Shown here one piece after another: positions 1 through 6,462 of a DNA stretch of 36,278 nucleotides. The DNA comes from an uncultured Rubritalea sp. GTDB lineage: Bacteria; Verrucomicrobiota; Verrucomicrobiia; Verrucomicrobiales; Akkermansiaceae. The first letter of the stretch is position 1, and the number at the start of each line of letters is the position of its first letter. The stretch covers positions 1 to 36,278 of the forward strand of contig CALAJT010000041.1 of assembly GCA_937923145.1 (NCBI GenBank). Direction: 5' to 3'. The translations under genes were made by a program, and so were the position numbers. The notes under the pieces were generated by a model. It was not told the DNA's origin and did not search any database. It was given only the letters and a program-made list of their open reading frames with translations.

Positions 1-74
1 GTTGGCTACTCATCGGCAATGAAAACTTCTAAGCAGCTCACTCTGCAACATGGTTACAATAGGGCTTTCATCAT

Positions 75-152
75 GCTAAGAGCACTGCAGAGGTGAATTC
101 AATGCCCAGCATTAAGCAAATCGACTTCACCTAAAATGGTAATATTCTTAGC
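75..152. repeat. Nested inverted repeats at the left integron edge
   Basis: Three nested complementary pairs can be read: GCTAAGA (75-81) with TCTTAGC (146-152), AGGTGAA (91-97) with TTCACCT (126-132), and AATGC (101-105) with GCATT (109-113) around a CCA loop. The right arm touches the core of the adjacent attC site. No reading frame of useful length lies in 1-150. On the minus strand this would be the start of the next cassette, running out of the window. The stems are short and separated by unpaired stretches, so chance pairing remains possible. Confidence 0.35.
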
Positions 153-274
153 CTAACGAATGAGTTTAGCGTCCGCTCACCATGAGCGAACTTGAATGGA
201 TTATTAAATATTATATCTAGCTTTCACTGTCAATATGTAACGGGTGAGTGGTACGCTACAACGACTTGTTATGT
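151..274 (-). other. attC: attC recombination site of an integron cassette
   Basis: Read on the minus strand, the site begins with an R'' box ACATAAC (274-268) and ends with the canonical R' core GTTAGGC (157-151). Inside lies an L-box helix: plus-strand 168-181 (AGCGTCCGCTCACC) pairs with 243-257, leaving a single extrahelical base at 252 and one G-T wobble (175/249). About 60 nt of variable terminal sequence fill the tip. The 124-bp length, the imperfect R box (TAAC/GTTA paired), an unpaired spacer, and an L helix with one extrahelical base are hallmarks of attC sites folded on one strand for IntI. The minus orientation is what an integrase gene on the plus strand to the right predicts. The opposite orientation fits worse because GTTATGT is a poor core. 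Confidence 0.75.
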
Positions 275-363
275 TGCGACCGCAGCCATTAAACATCAGC
301 CTATCTAGTGTTTCCTGAGAATACTATTTAAGCGGGCATAGATTAACGCTTATAGCGGTCGCA
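275..363. repeat. Branched inverted repeat abutting attC
   Basis: A 9-bp perfect pair, TGCGACCGC (275-283) with GCGGTCGCA (355-363), encloses two smaller hairpins: AAACA/TGTTT (291-295/309-313) and TAAGCG/CGCTTA (329-334/347-352). The outer arm starts directly next to the R'' end of attC. It may be part of the cassette's 3' end, for example a processing or termination structure of a minus-strand transcript, but there is no T tract. Confidence 0.4.
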
Positions 364-378
364 AAGTGGCTACCCATA

Positions 379-451
379 CTTCATTTTACGTCTCGCAGAA
401 AGAGGTCTGGTGCAATGAATATTCACCTGCCTCTTTCTGAGTAAAATGAAG
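379..451. repeat. Long imperfect hairpin, 26 bp with bulges
   Basis: CTTCATTTTAC (379-389) pairs with 441-451, CAGAAAGAGG (396-405) pairs with 430-439, and GGTG (409-412) pairs with CACC (424-427), around an 11-nt loop. The stem is interrupted by a 6/1 internal loop and an extrahelical T at 406. This pattern of long helix plus asymmetric bulges resembles folded attC sites, but there is no AAC/GTT core, so it is not a canonical one. No T tract follows on either strand, so it is not a simple terminator. It could be a structured RNA or a degenerate recombination site. Confidence 0.5.
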
Positions 452-581
452 CGTCTGATGAACTATGGTGAAACAGACTTTCCTCCATCGGTGAGCCTCA
501 TGAACTCCTTGTTACACTCTCTGAATTATCCTTTAAATAGTTATTACAATTATCTATATAGGCATTATCACCATTGTTATT

Positions 582-646
582 TACCCTAATCATTGTTCAT
601 CGAACTTGGAAGCATTGCTTCCGTTACGAAGTAACAGATTAGGGTA
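582..646. repeat. 65-nt cloverleaf or attC-like folded element
   Basis: A perfect 10-bp outer stem, TACCCTAATC (582-591) with GATTAGGGTA (637-646), encloses three tandem hairpins, each with a 3-nt loop: GTTC/GAAC (595-605), GGAAGC/GCTTCC (608-622) and GTTAC/GTAAC (623-635). Alternatively the same bases form one bulged rod. The outer stem is then extended by TGTT/AACA, by TCG-AAC paired with GTT-CGA around an extrahelical A626, and by the central GGAAGC hairpin, giving about 26 bp. The outer box ATTAGGG differs from the attC core GTTAGGC at two positions. It lies about 200 bp before intI. It could be a divergent attC, part of attI, or something else. It is not a tRNA. Confidence 0.6.
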
Positions 647-722
647 GCATGCTTATAGCCATAAATAAAGCTTATTCTATATGCATCAAAACTACCCTTT
701 AAGCGAACGTAATCAAGGGAGA

Positions 723-745
723 CAACATAACAGGTTGTTTATGTT
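723..745. repeat. Inverted repeat in the presumed attI region
   Basis: AACATAA (724-730) pairs with TTATGTT (739-745), and CAAC (723-726) can alternatively pair with GTTG (734-737). ACATAAC at 725-731 is identical to the R'' box of the attC site at 268-274, so on the minus strand it gives a GTTATGT core. The distance to intI (about 100 bp) fits an attI site, but I cannot define the integrase-binding boxes, so this is a tentative placement. Confidence 0.3.
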
Positions 746-808
746 ACAGTGGATAGATAACAATCCCTTTTATAGTCGTCAAGTGGATAATTTCCATCTT
801 GATTTTTG

Positions 809-824
809 CTGTTGGAAAATACAG
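809..824. promoter_or_regulatory. LexA-type operator upstream of intI
   Basis: The sequence CTGT (809-812), eight bases, ACAG (821-824) matches the gamma/beta-proteobacterial LexA box CTGT-N8-ACAG exactly. It ends 22 bp before the integrase start at 847. Integron integrases in proteobacteria are commonly repressed by LexA through a box at this place. A candidate promoter, TTGCTG (806-811) and TATCTA (828-833) with 16-bp spacing, would overlap it. Confidence 0.6.
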
Positions 825-846
825 GGTTATCTATAAGGTCTCATTT

Positions 847-1815
847 ATGGCTAAAGGAGATATTGAGAATCGGATTAGAACTGAGATTAAAAGGCAGGGC
901 ATGGCTTATAGAACTGAGGAAGCCTATGTAAGTTGGTATAAACGCTATGTGAGATATCATGGTAGAGAACACCCCTCTAAGTTGGGCGGAAACGGGGTTG
1001 AGACATTTCTGAATTATCTGGCTGGAGAGCAAAATGTGGCTGTAGGGACGCAGAATCAGGCATTTAGTGCGTTGATCTTTTTGTATAGAGAGGTTTTGAA
1101 GATTGAGATAACAGGGGTGGATGCTAAACGACCGAAGGTGAAAAAGAAGCTTCCTGTGGTTTTGAGCCGGGATGAGGTGAGGAGGTTATTAAAAAATACT
1201 AGGGCGGGAATACCTAGTTTGATGCTAAGGCTGCTCTACGGGTGTGGGCTCAGGGTGAGTGAGGGGTTAAGAATGCGGGTGAAAGATTTAGATCTAGAGA
1301 ATGATTGTATCTGGGTCAGAGATGGGAAAGGTGGTAAGGACAGGTGTGTGAGCATGCCTGAAAATATTAAATCTGAGTTGGAAAGGCAGTTGTATAGAGC
1401 TAGGTTACAGTATGAAGAAGATGTAGAGAACCATGGTGAGAGTAAGGTGTATGTAGCTGAAGCTCTAGATAGAAAGTCGGGAGGGAATTTCAGCCGTAGT
1501 TGGGAATGGTTTTGGCTGTTTCCTATGATGAGGCGCGGGTTAGATCCTAGAGATGGAACCGAAAAACGACATCACATCCTAGAGGGGGCTGTAAGTAAAT
1601 GGCTAAAAAGTGCAGTTGCTAAGGCTGGTATCGAGAAGAGAGTGACGGCTCACGTCCTGAGACATAGCTTTGCAACTCATCTGCTACAGGCAGGGGTAGA
1701 CCTGAGAAGTATCCAGGAACTTTTAGGGCACGAGAATCTGAAGACTACTGAAATTTATACGCATGTGGTGAAGGCTATGGCTGGGAAGGTGAAGAGTCCG
1801 CTGGATGATCTTTAG
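847..1815 (+). CDS. intI: Integron integrase (tyrosine recombinase IntI)
   Basis: This protein catalyses attI x attC recombination for gene-cassette capture. From the start at 847 it has 322 residues, close to Vibrio-type IntI. An N-terminal SAM-like core-binding domain (about 5-95) precedes the catalytic domain. All tyrosine-recombinase residues are visible: R136 in GCGLRVSE, K161 in GKGGKDR, H269 and R272 in HVLRHSF, H295 in LLGHEN and Y304 in EIYTHV. Residues about 207-245, with SWEWFWLFP and RRHHI-like motifs, form the extra helix region found only in integron integrases and separate it from XerC/D. I chose 847 over the upstream TTG at 799 because AAGG (835-838) precedes it and the upstream codons contain the LexA-type box. 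Arginine is mostly AGA/AGG, unlike the CGT-rich secA, which suggests transfer. The gene appears intact. Confidence 0.93.
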   Translation: MAKGDIENRIRTEIKRQGMAYRTEEAYVSWYKRYVRYHGREHPSKLGGNGVETFLNYLAGEQNVAVGTQNQAFSALIFLYREVLKIEITGVDAKRPKVKKKLPVVLSRDEVRRLLKNTRAGIPSLMLRLLYGCGLRVSEGLRMRVKDLDLENDCIWVRDGKGGKDRCVSMPENIKSELERQLYRARLQYEEDVENHGESKVYVAEALDRKSGGNFSRSWEWFWLFPMMRRGLDPRDGTEKRHHILEGAVSKWLKSAVAKAGIEKRVTAHVLRHSFATHLLQAGVDLRSIQELLGHENLKTTEIYTHVVKAMAGKVKSPLDDL

Positions 1816-2032
1816 GTGCTTGATTAGTGCAGGTTTACACTCTGGCTTTGCTTCGGTTTAATTTTGAGTTAGCATAATAATCCTTTGGATATATTGGGGA
1901 GAGCTTGGTCGAATTCATGAATAGTATTGTTACGGGTTTACATGATCTGTTAGCTAAGCAATATACTCTAGTTTTAAATCTATGTTGTATTTGGCGGTTG
2001 CAAGGGTGCTAGTTTTATGGCAATTAAGGACT

Positions 2033-2239
2033 ATGAGATTAAATAATTTAATTAGTTTTCGTAATGTAGGTACTTTTGGATTAGCTGCAATCGTTGCAGT
2101 GCTTTCTACTTCTTGTGGAACTCTCCCTGAGTTACCTAGTAAACAGGTGGGTCCTGTTTCTAGTGAGGGCTCCATTCCTTGGAACAGAAGACTTCCTGGT
2201 GAAGGCTCGGCTGCGCTAGGTGGTTTAGGTGGGCAGTAA
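2033..2239 (+). CDS. Small lipoprotein, unknown function
   Basis: A 68-residue protein starting at 2033 has a basic N-terminus, a hydrophobic stretch (about residues 12-25) and a lipobox ending LSTSC, so it should be exported and lipid-modified at Cys. The mature part is only about 40 residues, rich in Gly, Pro and Ser, with no domain that I recognise. AAGGA lies just upstream (2026-2030), rather close to the ATG. A longer reading from 1982 would put extra hydrophobic residues before the signal peptide and is less likely. A strong terminator follows 20 bp downstream, so this is probably a one-gene unit. Its position beside the integron may or may not be meaningful. Confidence 0.6.
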   Translation: MRLNNLISFRNVGTFGLAAIVAVLSTSCGTLPELPSKQVGPVSSEGSIPWNRRLPGEGSAALGGLGGQ

Positions 2240-2258
2240 CCATTTAAATAGTGTTTCT

Positions 2259-2293
2259 AGTAGCAAGGTGAAGATTTTTTTCACCTTGCTACT
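2259..2293 (+). terminator. Rho-independent terminator
   Basis: A perfect 14-bp stem (2259-2272 with 2280-2293; arms AGTAGCAAGGTGAA and its complement) has a T-rich loop and is followed by TTGTGTTT. It lies just after the small lipoprotein stop codon. The T tract after the stem is short, but the stem is very stable. Confidence 0.7.
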
Positions 2294-2816
2294 TTGTGTT
2301 TAAATTCTTTATAGATGAGAGATTTGATTTTCACAGCGTATTCTAGTCGCTCAACATAAGTCACTTCAGGGTTATATAGCTGAGGCTTGTTTTGACGGAG
2401 TTAAGAGGTTTTACGAAATTAGATGCTCGAATAGTTTCTGTATCGTTTTAAATAAAATGATTTGAGATTGAAGGGCTCCATCTAGTCGACGCAAATCCTG
2501 TTGTTTTTTGTTAATTCCATCAAATTAATATGTAATATTACGTAATGATATGTTTTAAAAGCAACAGACCTTGTTGTTGCTAATATTATTAATTAACTCA
2601 TGCGCTTCTCAAGATGTTGAGAATGGGTAACTCTTTCACATAAAAAGCTAAATGCTGGCATTAAAATGGCTTTTGAAGGATCTGCATGATTTGTTTAAAA
2701 GTTCTCTATTTAGGAAATGTTCATTGTTTTAAATTTGCGTTCTACCGTATGTGCAATAGGAGCTAGCAGCTAGCCTTGATTGGTCATATAGGGTAAATAA
2801 TGCAGATGTATTTAGT
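2294..2816. other. Gene-free AT-rich intergenic stretch
   Basis: No reading frame with coding character was found in about 520 bp. It contains short AT palindromes such as GTAATATTAC (about 2532-2541), a GCTAGC-type repeat just before the cstA stop (about 2761-2775), and the minus-strand hairpin listed separately. It marks the boundary between the integron region and the minus-strand housekeeping block. Confidence 0.5.
2557..2580 (-). terminator. Possible terminator of the cstA operon
   Basis: On the minus strand, GCAACA (2580-2575) pairs with TGTTGC (2566-2561) and is followed by TTTTAAAAC. It lies about 240 nt beyond the cstA stop codon. The stem is only 6 bp, so this is a weak candidate. 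Confidence 0.35.
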
Positions 2817-4631
2817 TCAACCTAGTTTTTTGATGCTTTGGCTTTTCTTAAGTGCTTCGATGATCATCCAGGCTTCGAGGATGACAGTGAAAGATCCTAT
2901 CGCTACTAGAATCCACTTACCTTGCTCTATCCAGCTTTCAGTGGAGCCGATAGCCTGCCCGAAGATCTGATAGAGCATCGCCCATGCGGGGAGGATGAGC
3001 ATGAATATGGTAGGGAAGAGGATGAACCATGTAGGGAGTTTCTTATGCTTCATCCAGAAGTAGATGACTAGGAAAGCTAATCCTCCCAAGAGTTGGTTCA
3101 CAGCTCCAAATAGCGGCCAGAGTATGAGCCCACCAGTGCCGGGACCAGCACCTGGTGCACCAGGGATTAATGCCATGTAGTAGGCAATAGTAATCGCTAC
3201 GATAGTCACTAGGTGCTTATTGGTTAAAGGATGCGGTTTGGCTGGTCTAGGGATATCCTTTTTGTAAACGAAGCAGCCGACCAGTTCTTGTAAGATATAT
3301 CGCTGGAGTCGGCAAGCTGTATCAAGAGTGGTAGCGGCAAAGGACGCTACGAACACCCCCATTAATGCCTGTGAGAAAGCTCGACTTAAACCAAGCGAAG
3401 CAAGGAAATTGCCAGATCCGGTAACGAAAGCTGCAATCTTAGCGGGTAGACCTGCAGAGCTTCCCCAGTCTGCATATTTACTGTCCCATGCGTCGACACC
3501 TGTTAGCATAGAGCCATCAACATTAGCTCCCAAACCTAAGCCGGCTACACAGGCTAGAATCACGAGGACAGCTAGAAATCCCTCTGTGAGCATCGATCCG
3601 TAGCCTACGAACTTGGCATCAGATTCGCTGCGTAGTTGTTTCGAGGAGGTTCCAGATGATACTAGGCAGTGAAAGCCTGATACTGCTCCACATGCGATGG
3701 TAATAAATAGGAAGGGGAAGATTAATGGGAGTTGTTTGGCTGTGATATTCTTCTCAACTGCTGGTGCGACTATTTCTAGTGCAGGACGAACTCCACTCAC
3801 CTCAGCACCGCCAAATATACCAGCGTAGAATAGCCCTATGACTACTAATGCCAGAGCGGATATAAGTTGCAGGGAATTTATGTAATCCCGTGGTTGGAGC
3901 AATGTCCAGACGGGAAGAACTGAGGCAATATAAGAATAGATCAGAAGTACTCCTACCCAGGTCATAACCGACCATTCATTCGCGAGATAGATATTGAAAC
4001 TATGTAACCAGCCTACGTCTCCATAGATGACGGAGAGATACATGATGACCAGTGCTATGAGGGATGGGATGAGAATATTACCACCTTTTTTATGCACTAA
4101 GATTCCGATGATGAGTGCTAGTGGTATCTGAACTAGACACGGGAATATAGCCTGCGGGTACATCTGAAACACCTTAGCTATGACAAGACCAAAGATTGCT
4201 AGAACTATAGTCAAAGCCAAGAATAGGATGAGCAAGAAAAGTAGTCTTACTCTTGGGGAAATTACTTTGCCAGCCACGTCACCAACTGTCTGACCTTTAT
4301 TACGCATGGAAACGATCAGTGATCCGAAGTCATGCACAGCACCTATGAATATAGATCCGAAGAGCACCCATAGTAGAGCTGGCAACCATCCCCACATTAC
4401 AGCTAGAGCTGGACCTACGATCGGTCCAGTACCAGCAATAGAGGTGAAGTGGTGACCGAATACGATACCTTTTTTAGTAGGGACGAAGTCTTGTCCGTCC
4501 TCTAACTCTACTGCAGGAACTATAGCGGTTTTATCTAACTTAAAGATCTTCTGACCTAACCATTTACCATAGGTATTGTATGCGATAATGTAGAGGATGA
4601 TCGATCCGAGTGCGATTGCTAGCGTTGCCAT
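2817..4631 (-). CDS. cstA: Carbon starvation protein A family transporter
   Basis: An inner-membrane protein of 604 residues with many hydrophobic helices spread over its length. The N-terminal region around residues 50-105, with GHHFTSIAGTGPIVGPA and GAVHDFGSL, is the hallmark of the CstA family, which in enterics takes up pyruvate or peptides on carbon starvation. It is shorter than E. coli CstA (about 700 residues) and resembles the shorter variant common outside enterics. It is the last gene of a minus-strand run, 57 bp after the BatA-like gene. No Shine-Dalgarno sequence precedes the ATG at 4631. The family is certain, the substrate is not. Confidence 0.92.
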   Translation of the reverse strand: MATLAIALGSIILYIIAYNTYGKWLGQKIFKLDKTAIVPAVELEDGQDFVPTKKGIVFGHHFTSIAGTGPIVGPALAVMWGWLPALLWVLFGSIFIGAVHDFGSLIVSMRNKGQTVGDVAGKVISPRVRLLFLLILFLALTIVLAIFGLVIAKVFQMYPQAIFPCLVQIPLALIIGILVHKKGGNILIPSLIALVIMYLSVIYGDVGWLHSFNIYLANEWSVMTWVGVLLIYSYIASVLPVWTLLQPRDYINSLQLISALALVVIGLFYAGIFGGAEVSGVRPALEIVAPAVEKNITAKQLPLIFPFLFITIACGAVSGFHCLVSSGTSSKQLRSESDAKFVGYGSMLTEGFLAVLVILACVAGLGLGANVDGSMLTGVDAWDSKYADWGSSAGLPAKIAAFVTGSGNFLASLGLSRAFSQALMGVFVASFAATTLDTACRLQRYILQELVGCFVYKKDIPRPAKPHPLTNKHLVTIVAITIAYYMALIPGAPGAGPGTGGLILWPLFGAVNQLLGGLAFLVIYFWMKHKKLPTWFILFPTIFMLILPAWAMLYQIFGQAIGSTESWIEQGKWILVAIGSFTVILEAWMIIEALKKSQSIKKLG

Positions 4632-4688
4632 AAGGTATTATTTCGCAAATAGTCGGGAGTATGGCAACTTAATTATAAGTAGTCATGA

Positions 4689-5405
4689 TCACTTTGATCT
4701 ACTGTAGAACCATGATGCCAGAGTTGCAAATAATGCTAAGCATGCCCAATATCTCCAGAGGTGGTCTTCGCTGGTGTGGCGGTCTACTGCGGATGGATTT
4801 GTGCTAGCTGGCAGATAGCTTTCAGCACAGGATGAGAAGTCTGCTTCACGTGTGTCTGCGAAGTAGTTGGCAGCGGAGAGTAGAGGCTTTCCTGCATGGC
4901 TGATCACGAAAAAACAAGGAGTGTCTGGAGCGGTGAGGTTCTGATTACGACTGTAAGTATTTATTATTTTATTTTTGATTTCTCCTGAAGAACTGGGTGG
5001 GGTTTCTAGATCTGAAATTTCCATTGTAATGGGTGAATCCTTAGTAATGGGGGGAGTGACTAATTTTAGAGGCTGAGACGTTTCGGTTGTGAGCTGTTCG
5101 CGGTTAGGTTTCTTATCACGGATCTGCTCGAAGAATCTCAACATGAGGACTACTGCCGCTTCTGTTTTCATGAAGTTAGAGTGCTGAAGGTCGAAATTAA
5201 AGATGATGCAGCTTTTGTTGTTAGCTAGCATACGCAGAAATATGAGCGCTCTTGATCCTTGCCATAGTATTACTTCATCTGTCTCTGTGTGAGATAAGGG
5301 AGGAATAGCCTTAATTAGTAAAGACTGCCAATTTAGACCTTCCATGAGAGGGTGTTTTTCAGCGACTGTGTTAGCGGTTAGATACTTAGCGGGTCTAACT
5401 TTTGC
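4689..5405 (-). pseudogene. BatA-like protein, C-terminal part after a frameshift
   Basis: This frame continues the upstream BatA-like gene in the -1 phase. It is open from 5405, and an in-frame ATG occurs at 5345. Translated upstream of that ATG it reads AEKHPLMEGLNW, a run typical of the interior of BatA-type VWA proteins, so the ATG is not a natural start. The C-terminus carries one membrane segment (about the last 25 residues, with WRYWACLALFATLASW). Joined to the 5' part at the A4 run (5400-5403), the two give one protein of about 580 residues. Whether this is a true mutation, a sequencing error or recoding cannot be told here. No ribosome-binding site favours independent translation. 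Confidence 0.7.
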
Positions 5406-6433
5406 CTACTGAAATAGAATAGAGTCTGAATATCTGCCTCTGTTAGATCTGGGGTAATAGAAATATTAGGGAAACTATCACTTATAGAGGTGGCTAATTC
5501 ATTTAGTTGCTTACTCTCTGAACTATGGATGGAGAGTGTTTTGGGTATAGGTCGGATCAGGGGAAGGGTGTCGTCCAGCTGGAGTGAATCTGGTGAGAGA
5601 ATTAGTTTAGCGGTATTACTAGCTTCAGGAAACACTCCTTGGAGAGACACAATCTTACGAGGCTGAATGGTGATAGTTTTTTCAGTAGTGCGCTGACTTT
5701 TTTCATTTTCTAGATACCAAGTGCGAGTCACTACAATGTTAGAATAGTTTCTTATAAGGGTTTTCCAGATGAGTTGCTTACCATCTGAAGTAAAGCTGAT
5801 GCCCGTGAAACCTACATTTTCCTTATTGCTGCCAATAGAATAAAGATGAGCATTGTAGGGGATTGAATCTTTAGGGGTATCGGTGATGTAGACGAGTGTT
5901 CCTTCCTTGCCTGCAAGAGATCTGGCGATGCGGAGGCTATGGCTGGGTTCTGTAGCACCTATGTTAGGCTGCCAGTTTCCTAGGTCCTCCAAGAGTTGTG
6001 TTACGTCGCTACCATGATAGATGCGTGGTTTTGAAGTATCAGATTCTAGTAACCAGACTTCTGCGTTTTCGGCATTTCCCTGTAGTTCAGGAATAATAGA
6101 TTTTATTTTGTCTGTTAGCTTTTCTTTGAAGACAGACATTGATGCTGAGCTATCGAGAACAATAGCTATACGCTGGGTGGAATTCGCTTTTGTGTAACGA
6201 GGCTGAACTAGTAACCATGTAGGTAGTAGGACAATAAATAGCTGTAGCCAGAGAGGGACAGAGTTCATCAATCTGTCAAATTTTCTCCCGCTAGCCGACT
6301 CACGCTGAGTTTTCTGAAGCAGGAAAAGAGTGCTAATCGGGAGGTGCTGAGCCCTTCGTCGCAGGAAGTGAATCGCTATCACGATAGGAATAGCGATTAA
6401 TGCTAAAAGTCCTAATGGATTGAGCAGAGTCAT
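5378..6433 (-). CDS. BatA-like VWA membrane protein, N-terminal part
   Basis: A 351-residue reading frame begins with the BatA N-terminal region: one membrane helix (about 3-24), a basic stretch with HFLRRRAQ, and a second helix (about 58-76). A von Willebrand A domain follows, with the metal site DSSAS at residues 94-98. The family normally continues for another 200-250 residues and ends with a membrane anchor. Here the frame stops at 5378, and the missing part is found in the adjacent phase. The two frames overlap between 5378 and 5405. It sits 29 bp after the TIM-barrel gene. It is a second copy of the type of protein encoded in the MoxR cluster at 28004-34250, far from it and probably disabled. 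Confidence 0.75.
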   Translation of the reverse strand: MTLLNPLGLLALIAIPIVIAIHFLRRRAQHLPISTLFLLQKTQRESASGRKFDRLMNSVPLWLQLFIVLLPTWLLVQPRYTKANSTQRIAIVLDSSASMSVFKEKLTDKIKSIIPELQGNAENAEVWLLESDTSKPRIYHGSDVTQLLEDLGNWQPNIGATEPSHSLRIARSLAGKEGTLVYITDTPKDSIPYNAHLYSIGSNKENVGFTGISFTSDGKQLIWKTLIRNYSNIVVTRTWYLENEKSQRTTEKTITIQPRKIVSLQGVFPEASNTAKLILSPDSLQLDDTLPLIRPIPKTLSIHSSESKQLNELATSISDSFPNISITPDLTEADIQTLFYFSRQKLDPLSI

Positions 6434-6462
6434 GGAGTTTTATTTTTCAGGACTGTTCCTGA

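Noticed and set aside
594-606. TGTTC-N3-GAACT, close to the verrucomicrobial LexA motif
   Set aside because: The spacing is 3 instead of 4 and the second half lacks the final A. The bases are better explained as one arm of the folded element at 582-646.
582-646. tRNA-like gene
   Set aside because: The cloverleaf has 3-nt loops, a 10-bp outer stem and none of the conserved D-loop, T-loop or anticodon-loop bases.
1954-2175. Minus-strand ORF overlapping the small lipoprotein
   Set aside because: It has no recognisable features and lies antisense to a frame with a clear lipobox.
5395-5410. Programmed -1 frameshift site in the BatA-like gene
   Set aside because: Only an A4 run is present. There is no X XXY YYZ slippery heptamer and no obvious downstream pseudoknot, so mutation or sequencing error is simpler.
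6447-6462. TCAGGA/TCCTGA hairpin between the TIM-barrel and BatA-like genes as a terminator
   Set aside because: The stem is only 6 bp and on the transcribed strand it is followed by A residues, not T.
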